A DNA stretch of 64,000 bases from Streptomyces sp. 135 (GTDB lineage Bacteria; Actinomycetota; Actinomycetes; Streptomycetales; Streptomycetaceae): contig NZ_CP075691.1 in NCBI RefSeq assembly GCF_020026305.1, positions 7,254,001 to 7,318,000 on the forward strand, read 5' to 3'. A program made the translations under genes and the position numbers. The notes beneath the pieces are model-generated. The model saw only the letters and a program-made list of their open reading frames with translations. It made no database searches and had not been told where the DNA came from. Each line of letters begins with the position of its first letter. Position 1 is the first letter of the stretch. Positions 51,853-59,764 of the stretch are shown here, in pieces.

Positions 51853-52623
51853 ATGGGACGACTGGTTCCCGCGGTGACCAGGTCGCTGGACATACTCGAA
51901 CTGTTCCTGGAAGGGGACGGGACGCTCTCCGCGCCAGAGGTGACCCGCAGGCTTCAGCTGCCGCGCACCACCGTGCACGAACTGCTCACCACCCTGGCGG
52001 CCCGTTCGTACCTCGCGCAGATCCCGGACCAGCCGGGCCGCTACCGCCTCGGCGTGCGCACCTACCAGCTCGGCAGCCGCTACGCCGAGCAGCTCGACCT
52101 CGCGGCCGAGGGGCAGCAGGTGGCCCGCGAGGTCGCCGAGACCTGCGACGAGACCGTCCACGTCGCCATTCTCGAGGACACCGACGTCATCTACATCGCC
52201 AAGGTCGACTCCACGCACGCCGTGCGCATGGTCTCCGCGGCGGGCCGCCGGCTTCCGGCGCACTGCACCTCGGTCGGCAAGATGCTGCTGGCCTCGCTGC
52301 CGCAGCCGGAGCTTGAGTCCCGCCTCCAGGGCCGGGTGTTCGCGGCGATGACCCCCGACAGCATCACCGACCCCGACGAGCTGGCCGCCGCGCTCGCGGA
52401 CATCCGGGAGCGGGGCGTCGCGGTCGAGCACCGGGAGTCCAACCCGGACGTCAGCTGCGTGGCCGCGCCGGTGCGCGACAGCGCGGGACGGGTCGTCGCC
52501 GCCCTGTCCATCTCCGTGCCGATGATCCGCTGGAGCGAGGAGCGCGAGCGGGAACTGGCCGAGCTGGCCGCCAAGGGAGCCGGTGACCTCTCGGTCCGCC
52601 TCGGTCACCGGGGCCGGCGATGA
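51853..52623 (+). CDS. IclR-family transcriptional regulator of the arabinan/sugar-acid genes
   Basis: The ATG at 51853 has GGAGG five bases upstream and gives 256 residues. The N-terminal winged helix (LDILELFLEGDGTLSAPEVT, LPRTTVHELLTTLAAR) is followed by the IclR effector domain (RLPAHCTSVGKMLLASLP, DVSCVAAPVRDSAGRVVAALS). The motif shared by six promoter regions in this window (GTYCGAAATAYCGAAC) resembles IclR-type sites, and one copy precedes this gene. I infer control of both arabinan enzymes and sugar-acid oxidation. Its stop overlaps the start of the lactonase gene (ATGA). Confidence 0.88.
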   Translation: MGRLVPAVTRSLDILELFLEGDGTLSAPEVTRRLQLPRTTVHELLTTLAARSYLAQIPDQPGRYRLGVRTYQLGSRYAEQLDLAAEGQQVAREVAETCDETVHVAILEDTDVIYIAKVDSTHAVRMVSAAGRRLPAHCTSVGKMLLASLPQPELESRLQGRVFAAMTPDSITDPDELAAALADIRERGVAVEHRESNPDVSCVAAPVRDSAGRVVAALSISVPMIRWSEERERELAELAAKGAGDLSVRLGHRGRR

Positions 52624-53480
52624 GCGGCGGGTTCGAGGTGGCGGTGCGCGAGCAGGCACTGCTCGGCGAGGGCCCCACCTGGGACGCGGTCGGCGAGCGC
52701 CTCATCTGGGTCGACATCCTCGCCGCACGCGTCCATACGTACGCACCCGGCGACGGCCGCCGTACGGTCATGGCCACCGACCAGCACGTCGGCGCCGCCA
52801 AGCCCCGGGCGGGCGGCGGCCTGGTGGTCAACCTCCGCGACGGGATCGGCCTGTACGGCCCCGGCGGCGCGTCCTTCTCCTGGCTGGTGCGCGACCCCGT
52901 GCCGGGCCGCCGGGGCAATGACGCCGCCGTCGCGCCCGACGGCGCGCTCTGGGCGGGCACCATGCGCTACGACGAGGCGCCGGGCGGCGGCGGCCTCACC
53001 CGCGTCGACCCCGACGGCACCGTCACCGAGCAGTCCGCGTCCCTCGGCGACGTCGCCGTCAGCAACGGCACGGGCTGGAGCCCCGACGGGCGGCTCATGT
53101 ACTACGCCGACAGCCCCACGCGCCGGGTCGACGTCCTCGACTTCGACGGCCGGCACGCGCGGAACCGGCGCCCGTTCGTGGTGATCGAGGACGGCGCGGG
53201 CGACCCCGACGGACTCACCGTCGACGCCGAGGGCTGCGTCTGGATCGCCCTCTGGAACGGCGGAGCCGTCCGCAGGTACACCCCCGACGGGCGGCTCGAC
53301 CTGACCGTGCCCCTGCCGACACCCCGCCCCACGGCCTGCGCCTTCGGCGGCCCCGACCTGCGCGACCTCTACATCACCACGGCCCGAGCCGGCCAGCCCC
53401 GCCCGCACCCACTGGCGGGCTCGGTGCTCGTGGTGCCGGACGCGGGCCAGGGGCTGCCGGGCACGCCCTTCGCAGGCTGA
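52620..53480 (+). CDS. SMP-30/gluconolactonase-family sugar lactonase
   Basis: The 286-residue six-bladed propeller has the divalent metal ligands of the family in LLGEGPTWD (E17), RGNDAAVAPDG, SNGTGWSPDG and GDPDGLTVDAEG. It hydrolyses aldonolactones such as arabino- or gluconolactone. Coupling to the IclR gene and the presence of a dehydrogenase and dehydratase in the regulon fit the lactonase step of an oxidative pentose/hexose pathway. Confidence 0.9.
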   Translation: MSGGFEVAVREQALLGEGPTWDAVGERLIWVDILAARVHTYAPGDGRRTVMATDQHVGAAKPRAGGGLVVNLRDGIGLYGPGGASFSWLVRDPVPGRRGNDAAVAPDGALWAGTMRYDEAPGGGGLTRVDPDGTVTEQSASLGDVAVSNGTGWSPDGRLMYYADSPTRRVDVLDFDGRHARNRRPFVVIEDGAGDPDGLTVDAEGCVWIALWNGGAVRRYTPDGRLDLTVPLPTPRPTACAFGGPDLRDLYITTARAGQPRPHPLAGSVLVVPDAGQGLPGTPFAG

Positions 53481-53500
53481 ACCGGCCGGCCACAAGAGGG

Positions 53501-54496
53501 TCAGCGCTTCAGTTCGCGCAGGTACTTCCCGAACTTCTCCAGGCCGTCGATGTTGCGCGGCCCGCTGATGCCCTCGTTGTAGTCGAGGACGAAGAAGTTG
53601 TTCTTCTTGACGGCGGGCAGCTCCTTCGTGTGCGGGGACTTCTTCAGGAACTCGATCTTCTTCTCCGCGGGCTGGTCGCCGTAGTCGAAGATGATGACGA
53701 CCTCGGGCTCGGCCTTGGTGACGGCCTCCCAGTTCACCTGCGTCCAGCGCTCGTCGAGCCCGTCGAAGATGTTCCTGCCGCCCGCGGTCTTGATGATGTC
53801 GTTCGGCGGGACCTGGCTGCCCGCGGTGAAGGGCTGGTCGGTCCCGGAGTCGTAGAGGAAGACCGGCACCGGATCACCCTTGGGTGCCTTCTCCTTCACG
53901 GCCGCCACGCGCTTCTTCAGGTCCCCGACGACCTGACCGGCCTTCTTCTCGACGTGGAAGATCTTCCCGAGCCGCTCAAGGTCGCTGTAGAGCGCGTTGA
54001 ACGGCGTGACCTTCTGCGGATACCCGGGATAGTTGAAGCAGCTCTCCGTGTGCATGAAGCTCTGGACGCCGAGCTTGTCCAGGATCTTCGGGGTGATGCC
54101 GCGCTGGTCGCTGAAGCCGGAGTTCCAGCCCGCCACGACGAAGTCGGACTTGGCCTCGACGACGATCTCCTTGTTGAGCAGGTCGTCGCTGAGCATCTTC
54201 ACCTTGGCGTACTCCGACGCCCAGGGCGACTCGCTCACCGGCGGATTGGCGGGCGGCATCACGTACCCGTGGACGTGCTTCGTCAGACCGAGGCTGAACA
54301 GCTTGTCGGCGCTGCCGCCCTCGTAGGCCACGGCACGCTCGGGCACCTGGTAGGAGACGGGCTCGCCGCACCGCTTGACGGTGACCTTCTCGGACGCCTT
54401 GGCGTCGCCGTCCGCCTCGACCTCCGCGCCGCAGCCGCTCAGCAGCAGCGCGGCCGCGAGCGCGGAGCCCAGGGCGATGGACCGGGTGTGTGACAT
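53501..54496 (-). CDS. Metallophore-type ABC binding lipoprotein (FecB/FepB-like)
   Basis: The ATG at 54496 gives 331 residues; an ATG at 54517 is an alternative. A lipobox (LLLSGCGAE) leads into a class III (BtuF/FepB) binding protein (VVAGWNSGFS, NIFDGLDERWTQVNWEAV, PEVVIIFDYGD). Two mature cysteines (TVKRCGEPV and TESCFNYPG) may form a disulfide. It is the last gene of the Zur-box operon and should recognise the metal complex of the proposed chelator. Confidence 0.88.
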   Translation of the reverse strand: MSHTRSIALGSALAAALLLSGCGAEVEADGDAKASEKVTVKRCGEPVSYQVPERAVAYEGGSADKLFSLGLTKHVHGYVMPPANPPVSESPWASEYAKVKMLSDDLLNKEIVVEAKSDFVVAGWNSGFSDQRGITPKILDKLGVQSFMHTESCFNYPGYPQKVTPFNALYSDLERLGKIFHVEKKAGQVVGDLKKRVAAVKEKAPKGDPVPVFLYDSGTDQPFTAGSQVPPNDIIKTAGGRNIFDGLDERWTQVNWEAVTKAEPEVVIIFDYGDQPAEKKIEFLKKSPHTKELPAVKKNNFFVLDYNEGISGPRNIDGLEKFGKYLRELKR

Positions 54497-54533
54497 GGGT
54501 ATGTGGTGCCTTTCCAAAGGTGGGGTGGGGTGG

Positions 54534-55307
54534 TCAGAGGGTGGGGTGGAGGGAGTAGAGCAGCTGGGGGCCGCCGGTCAGCGGATGCGGTACGACGGTG
54601 GCCTTCACGCCGAACACATCGGCGACCAGCTCCTCGGTGAGGACCTCCTCGGGCGTCCCGGCCGCGACCAGGCTCCCCTGCGACAGGACCCCGAGCCGGT
54701 CGCAGGCGGCGGCCGCGAGGTTGAGGTCGTGCAGCACGACGAGGACGGTCGGCCCGGCGCCCCGCAGATGCGACAGGACCTCGATCTGATGGCGCACGTC
54801 CAGGTGGTTGGTCGGCTCGTCGAGGACGAGCACCCGCGGCTCCTGGACGAGCGCCCGGGCGAGCAGCACGCGCTGGCGCTCCCCGCCCGACAAGGTCAGG
54901 ACGCCGCGCTTGGCCAGATGCCGGATGTCGAGCCGCTCCATCGCCCGTACGCACAGCTCCCTTTCACGCCCGCTGAGCGCCTGGTTGCCCCGCTGGTGCG
55001 GAGCGCGTCCGAGCGCGACGACCTCCTCGACGGTGAAGTCGAGCTCGACGGCGCCGTCCTGCGTCATCGCCGCGACGAGCTGCGCGCTGCGCCGCATCGA
55101 AAAGCCCGCGATGTCGTCACCGCCCACCCGCACCGTCCCGGTGGCCGGCCGCAGCGCGCGGTAGACGCAGCGCAGCGCGGTCGACTTACCGCTGCCGTTC
55201 GGGCCGACGAGGCCGACGACCTCGCCGCTGCCCGCGTCGAGCGAGAGGTCCCGCACCAGGCTCTTGCCGTCGATGACGACGCCGAGCCCCTCGATTCGCA
55301 AGTCCAT
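54534..55307 (-). CDS. FecE-like ABC ATPase
   Basis: The 257-residue ATPase has Walker A GPNGSGKST, signature LSGGERQR and Walker B VLVLDEPTNHLD, the set typical of siderophore and cobalamin importers. The start ATG lies just upstream of the stop-proximal end of the permease gene, in a TGAGATG arrangement; an upstream in-frame start at 55328 is less likely. Confidence 0.9.
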   Translation of the reverse strand: MDLRIEGLGVVIDGKSLVRDLSLDAGSGEVVGLVGPNGSGKSTALRCVYRALRPATGTVRVGGDDIAGFSMRRSAQLVAAMTQDGAVELDFTVEEVVALGRAPHQRGNQALSGRERELCVRAMERLDIRHLAKRGVLTLSGGERQRVLLARALVQEPRVLVLDEPTNHLDVRHQIEVLSHLRGAGPTVLVVLHDLNLAAAACDRLGVLSQGSLVAAGTPEEVLTEELVADVFGVKATVVPHPLTGGPQLLYSLHPTL

Positions 55308-55308
55308 C

Positions 55309-56406
55309 TCAACGGCCCCCGAACACATAGCCCTTGCGGCGCATCAGCGCGATGAACACCGGTACTCCGACGAGCGCGGTGATGACACCCAGCGGCAGTT
55401 CGCGCGGCGCGACCACCGTCCGGGACAGCAGATCGACCCAGACCATGAAGACCGCGCCGACCAGCGGGGCCACGGCGAGAACCCGGGCGTGCCCGGCGCC
55501 GACCACCATGCGCACCAGGTGCGGCATGACGAGCCCCACGAAGCTGATGGCGCCGCTCACCGCCACCATCACGCCGGTGACCAGCGAGACGAGGACGAGC
55601 AGCGACCTGCGGTGCCGGTCGGGGCTCAGGCCGAGGCTCGCCGCGGTCTCGTCGCCGAGCGCGAGCACGTCCAGGGCACGGCCGTGGCGGTACAGCACGA
55701 CGAGGCCGAGCAGGACGACGGCGGCGACGACGGGCAGCGCGGCCCAACTGGCGGCGCCGAAGCTGCCCATGGTCCAGTACAGGACCATGCCGGTCGCCTC
55801 GCTGTCCGGCGCGAAGTAGATGATGACGCTCATCACGGCCTGGAAGCCCAGGGACATGGCGACGCCCGTCAGGACGAGACGCAGCGGTGACAGGACGCCC
55901 CCGCTGGACGAGGCGACGTACACGAGGAACGACGCGACGAGCGCGCCGATGAACGCCCCCGCCGACACCGCGTACACCCCGAGCGCGGCCAGGCCGCCGG
56001 TGACCGTCACCGCGACGGCGCCCACCGACGCCCCGGAGGAGACGCCGAGCACGAAGGGGTCGGCGAGGGCGTTGCGCACCATGGCCTGGATGGCGACGCC
56101 GACCGCGCTGAGCCCGGCGCCCACCAGCGCGGCGAGCAGGACACGCGGCGTGCGGATCTGCCAGATGATCTGGTACGTCGTCGTCTCGTCGGCGCCGATG
56201 CGCCCGCCCGTGAGCGCCGCCCACAGATAGCGGGCGGTCTCGGCGGGCGTCACGAAGGCGGCGCCGAGCCCGATGGCCACGACGACGGACGCGACCAGGA
56301 CGAGGAAGAGCGCGACGCAGGTCAGGACCAGGGCCCCGGGTGAGGCGAGCCGGTCCCGCACGGCGGCCCTGGGGCGCGCGGGTGCCGCCTCCGTGACGGT
56401 GCTCAT
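55309..56406 (-). CDS. FecCD-type ABC permease
   Basis: The 365-residue permease has about ten transmembrane segments and the FecCD family landmarks (RTPRVLLAALVGAGLSAVGV, DPFVLGVSSGASVGA, SGAISFVGLVMPHLVR). Only one permease is encoded, so it should act as a homodimer. Its ATG overlaps the stop of the MFS gene (ATGA). Confidence 0.93.
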   Translation of the reverse strand: MSTVTEAAPARPRAAVRDRLASPGALVLTCVALFLVLVASVVVAIGLGAAFVTPAETARYLWAALTGGRIGADETTTYQIIWQIRTPRVLLAALVGAGLSAVGVAIQAMVRNALADPFVLGVSSGASVGAVAVTVTGGLAALGVYAVSAGAFIGALVASFLVYVASSSGGVLSPLRLVLTGVAMSLGFQAVMSVIIYFAPDSEATGMVLYWTMGSFGAASWAALPVVAAVVLLGLVVLYRHGRALDVLALGDETAASLGLSPDRHRRSLLVLVSLVTGVMVAVSGAISFVGLVMPHLVRMVVGAGHARVLAVAPLVGAVFMVWVDLLSRTVVAPRELPLGVITALVGVPVFIALMRRKGYVFGGR

Positions 56407-57695
56407 GCTGTTCCTGCCTCCGTTTCGGCTTCGGCCTCGTCGTCGCTCGGGGACCCGCGCCGCACCAGGACGGCCGCGCCGAGCGCCGCGACGACCAGGG
56501 CGCCGAAGACGGCGGCGGTGCCGGGGTAGCCGGCGAGGCCGAGGCCCGCGCCGCCGAGCGCCGCGCCGACGAACACGCCGAGGCTCTGCCCCGCGGCGTT
56601 GAGACTCAGCGCCGAGCCGCGCAGCGAGGTGCCGCAGCGCCGCACGATGAGGCTGACGACGCACGCGGCGACGATGGCGTGGCTGGCCGCGTGCAGCGCG
56701 GTCATGGCGAGGGCGAGCGGCAGCCAGTGCGTGAAGTAGAAGCCCACGACGGAGACGAGGGCGGCGACCAGACCGATGCCGAGCATGCGTTCCGTGGCGA
56801 CGCGCGGCGCGGCGGAGTTGGTGATCCGGCCGGTGAGGAGGTTGCTGACGAAGAACGACGCGCCGCTGAGCGTCCACACGAACGCGAAGAGACCGGCGTC
56901 GAGGTCGAACCGCTGCTCGTAGAAGGCCGCGAGGTACGACAGGTAGCCCATGAACACGGCGGTGCGCAGAAACCCGATGAGCAGCAGCGGCACCGCACCA
57001 CGGACGGCCGCCAGGGCCTTGAACGAGGCGAGGTAGCCGAGGCGCTGCCCGGCGGGGGCGTTGGCAGCGTTGTCTGCGGATGCCTCCTTCTTGCGGCGGG
57101 CCACGAAGACCACGGCGAGCAGCAGCGACACCACCGTCACGCCGAACAGGTCGCCCTGCCAGCCCCAGAACAGCGCGGGCAGCGCGATGACGGGCGCCGC
57201 GAGCATGGCGGTCATCGACTGCGTGGCCGTGACCAGGGTCGCCGCGCGCCCGGCGGCCTTGCCGGTGCCGAAGCGGTCGGCGGCGGCGGCCGTCAGCGCC
57301 GGGTTCAGGACGGACGTACTCGCGCCGATGAGCAGGCAGAAGACGGCGAGCATGACGAAGTCGCCGCTGGCGCCGAGCGCGGAGGAGGCCCCGAGGGCGA
57401 CGAGCGCGCCCGCCGCCGCCCACTCCTTGGGCACCCGGTCGATCAGCGGGGCCAGGGCCGTGCCCACCAGCAGGGCGGCGAGGCCGCCGAGTCCGCGCAG
57501 GCCGCCCATCGCGGCGACGCTGCTGCCGGCGTCGTCGGCGATCGGCACGAGGTAGGTGCTGAAGACGGTGAACGGCAGCAGGCCCACCGCCGAGGCGAGC
57601 AGGACCGGCCACAGGGTGCGGGCCATGCGCAGATCGCCCGGGACCGGCTCCTCGGCCCTGTCCGTCGTGGGGCCCTTCACGGCGTCGACGCTCAC
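56403..57695 (-). CDS. MFS exporter in the Zur-box operon
   Basis: The 430-residue protein has 12 predicted transmembrane segments and an MFS fold with an acidic C-terminal tail. The GTG start overlaps the stop of the Rossmann-protein gene. A lone MFS gene among biosynthetic and ABC import genes usually exports the chelator (as CntE or SbnD), which is my inference. Confidence 0.88.
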   Translation of the reverse strand: MSVDAVKGPTTDRAEEPVPGDLRMARTLWPVLLASAVGLLPFTVFSTYLVPIADDAGSSVAAMGGLRGLGGLAALLVGTALAPLIDRVPKEWAAAGALVALGASSALGASGDFVMLAVFCLLIGASTSVLNPALTAAAADRFGTGKAAGRAATLVTATQSMTAMLAAPVIALPALFWGWQGDLFGVTVVSLLLAVVFVARRKKEASADNAANAPAGQRLGYLASFKALAAVRGAVPLLLIGFLRTAVFMGYLSYLAAFYEQRFDLDAGLFAFVWTLSGASFFVSNLLTGRITNSAAPRVATERMLGIGLVAALVSVVGFYFTHWLPLALAMTALHAASHAIVAACVVSLIVRRCGTSLRGSALSLNAAGQSLGVFVGAALGGAGLGLAGYPGTAAVFGALVVAALGAAVLVRRGSPSDDEAEAETEAGTA

Positions 57696-58531
57696 GCACC
57701 CGCTCCGTCCGCGAGGGCGGCGCGGTAGCGGTACATCGGCGTGGCGTCCGCGCTGAACTGGGAGAACGTGAACGGCTCGGCGTTCAGACCGGTGACTCCG
57801 GCGCCGAGGAAGGCGCGGGCGACGGCGCTGCCGCTCTGGGCGTAGACGGTCAGCGGGACGCGGTGCTCGACGCAGTGCCGCAGGATCAGGTCGAAGGTGC
57901 CGTTGCTGAGCGTCATGCCGGTGGCGACCACCGCGTCGGCCTGCGCGAGGACCTCGGTCATGTCGTCGGTGACGGGGTCGCCCCACGCGGTCGTCCGCAG
58001 GTTCAGGTCGCAGGGCAGGCAGACGCCGCCCCGCTCCCGGATCGCCGCGACCAGCGGGTTGACGACGCCGATCAGGGCGACCTTGGCGCCGGGCTCGATG
58101 TCGAGCAGCCCCGCCACGGCGGCGTCGCGCGCCTCGGCGCGGACCTCCGGAGTGCCGGTGGGCAGCATGACGCGCTCGGCGTCATCGGCGTCCCGGTGCG
58201 GGCGCACCCGGGCCAGATAGGCGTCGAGTGCGGCGGTCCGCACCGGCGCGGACTCGTCGCGCAGCAGCTTGTCCAGACAGTGGCCGGAGGCGTTCTCGCA
58301 GAATTCCGGGGCGATTTCACCCGCCTCGAAGGAGCACGCGCCGAAGGAGTCGCCGACGCGAAGCAGCAAGTAGTGGTTGTGGTAGGTGACATCACCGCCG
58401 GCAAGCCGGGTCGTGTTGTACAGCCAGAACGCGCTGGTGACGGTGAGGCCGGCCGGGTCGGGGCCGTGCTCGCCCGCGAGGACGGCCTCTGTCAGCTCCG
58501 CGACGGATGTGTGGGATATGGGACGCGACAT
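57692..58531 (-). CDS. DUF4213/DUF364 Rossmann-like protein (putative heavy-metal chelation family)
   Basis: The 279-residue protein has an N-terminal DUF4213-like domain (about 1-110; DVTYHNHYLLLRVGDSFG) and a C-terminal Rossmann-like DUF364 domain (about 140-275) with VALIGVVNPLVAAI and VVATGMTLSNGTFDLIL. Families with this fold are annotated as putative heavy-metal chelation proteins, and their biochemistry is largely unknown. The gene lies between the PLP enzyme and MFS genes and is coupled to the latter (GTGA). It could be a biosynthetic enzyme or a chaperone for the metal complex. Confidence 0.82.
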   Translation of the reverse strand: MSRPISHTSVAELTEAVLAGEHGPDPAGLTVTSAFWLYNTTRLAGGDVTYHNHYLLLRVGDSFGACSFEAGEIAPEFCENASGHCLDKLLRDESAPVRTAALDAYLARVRPHRDADDAERVMLPTGTPEVRAEARDAAVAGLLDIEPGAKVALIGVVNPLVAAIRERGGVCLPCDLNLRTTAWGDPVTDDMTEVLAQADAVVATGMTLSNGTFDLILRHCVEHRVPLTVYAQSGSAVARAFLGAGVTGLNAEPFTFSQFSADATPMYRYRAALADGAGA

Positions 58532-58590
58532 GGTTTCTCTCTTGATCTGCGGGGGTGTTGAAGGCGGGGCGGCGGCACGCTGCCGGAACG

Positions 58591-59580
58591 TCAGGCGGTG
58601 GCGGGCCAGGCCGTGGTGGACCAGGGGTGGCGCAGCTGGTCGAGCGAGGTGACCTCGTGCGGCTTCAACGTCTCGATGTCCAGGGCCTGTTCGTGCCGGG
58701 CGTAGGCGCTCTCGACGTAGCGGTGGCCCGTGTCGGCCGCGATGAAGACGTAGGTGCGCGAGCCGTCCCCGCGCCGCTCCCACAGGGCGCTCAGGTACGC
58801 GGCGCCCGCGGAGAGCCCGGCGAAGATGCCGCTGGTGCGCAGCAGGGCGACGGCTCCGGAGACGGCGCTGTCGAAGTTGACCCAGTGCACGCGGTCGTAC
58901 AGGTCGTGCCGGACGTTCTGGAACTCGATGGCGCTGCCGATCCCGGCGATGATCATGTCCGGGTCCGCGACGTGCTCGGAGCCGAAGGTGACACTGCCGA
59001 AGGGCTGCACGCCGACGAGCGTCACGTCACGGCCGGCCTCGCGCAGATACGTGGCGAGGGCCCCGGTGGAGGCACCCGACCCCACGCCGCCGACGAGCGC
59101 GAGGGGGCCCGTCGGGATGTCCGCGTCGATCGACTCGGCGACCTCGCGGTAGCCGTAGTAGTGGATGGCGTCGTGGTACTGCCGCATCCAGTGGTACGAG
59201 GGGTTGGCGGCCAGGATCTCGGCGATGCGCCGCACCCTCAACTCCTGGTCCAGGCGCAGGTCCTTGGAGGGAGCGACCTGTTCCAGGGTGGCGCCCAGTA
59301 TCTCCAGCTGGACGCGGGTCGAGCGGTCCACCGTGGTGGAGCCGACGATGTGGCACTTCATGCCGTAGCGGTGACAGGCCAGTGCCAGGGCCTGCGCGTA
59401 GATGCCGCTGGAGCTGTCGATGAGGGTGTCACCGGGTCGGACGGCTCCCGTTTCGAGCAGATGGCGGACGGCTCCGAGAGCCGAGTAGATCTTCATGGTC
59501 TCGAACCGGAGGCAGGCGAGGTCCGGTTCCAGGGATATGAGATCGGGTTTCTTCACCGCTTCGGCGATGTGTGGGTGCAT
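58591..59580 (-). CDS. CysK/SbnA-fold PLP enzyme, first gene of the Zur-box operon
   Basis: The 329-residue fold-type II PLP protein has the internal-aldimine lysine expected at K30 (FETMKIYSALGAV) and the phosphate loop GGVGSGASTGALA. The asparagine loop that in cysteine synthases reads TSGNTG is here SSSGIYAQ, so the conserved Asn is Ile and the following Thr is Tyr. Staphylococcal SbnA uses O-phosphoserine and glutamate to build a diaminopropionate unit of staphyloferrin B; a similar beta-replacement with a different acceptor is inferred. The start has GGGGGGA upstream. The Zur box lies 59 bp before it. No SbnB-like dehydrogenase is present. Confidence 0.85.
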   Translation of the reverse strand: MHPHIAEAVKKPDLISLEPDLACLRFETMKIYSALGAVRHLLETGAVRPGDTLIDSSSGIYAQALALACHRYGMKCHIVGSTTVDRSTRVQLEILGATLEQVAPSKDLRLDQELRVRRIAEILAANPSYHWMRQYHDAIHYYGYREVAESIDADIPTGPLALVGGVGSGASTGALATYLREAGRDVTLVGVQPFGSVTFGSEHVADPDMIIAGIGSAIEFQNVRHDLYDRVHWVNFDSAVSGAVALLRTSGIFAGLSAGAAYLSALWERRGDGSRTYVFIAADTGHRYVESAYARHEQALDIETLKPHEVTSLDQLRHPWSTTAWPATA

Positions 59581-59638
59581 GGCGTGGATCCCCCCGTTGG
59601 GACGTCGGAGCGGAAGACGCCGAGAGCATCACACTAGA

Positions 59639-59653
59639 TGAAAATGATTGTCA
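59639..59653. promoter_or_regulatory. Zur box 2 in the divergent metallophore promoter region
   Basis: TGAAAATGATTGTCA, identical to the site at 32351, lies 59 bp before the PLP enzyme start and 112 bp before the kinase start. One site could repress both divergent operons when zinc is sufficient. Confidence 0.87.
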
Positions 59654-59764
59654 AGACCGGGTAAGGTCGTCACACTGTCCCTGAGGGTGGTGCGTCCCTG
59701 AGGGGCGGTGTGTCCATGGGAGGCGGTGCGCCGTTCAGTGCCCCGCCGTGTCGAGAGGAGCCGC

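Noticed and set aside
53501..59580. Assigning the cluster to staphyloferrin B or classical EDDS biosynthesis
   Set aside because: No SbnB-like dehydrogenase, no IucA/IucC-type synthetase and no decarboxylase is present, and the PLP enzyme has a changed Asn loop.
59639..59653. Reading the box as an iron (DmdR/IdeR) operator because FecBCD genes follow
   Set aside because: The sequence matches the Zur palindrome with one change and does not resemble the TTAGGTTAGGCT-type iron box.
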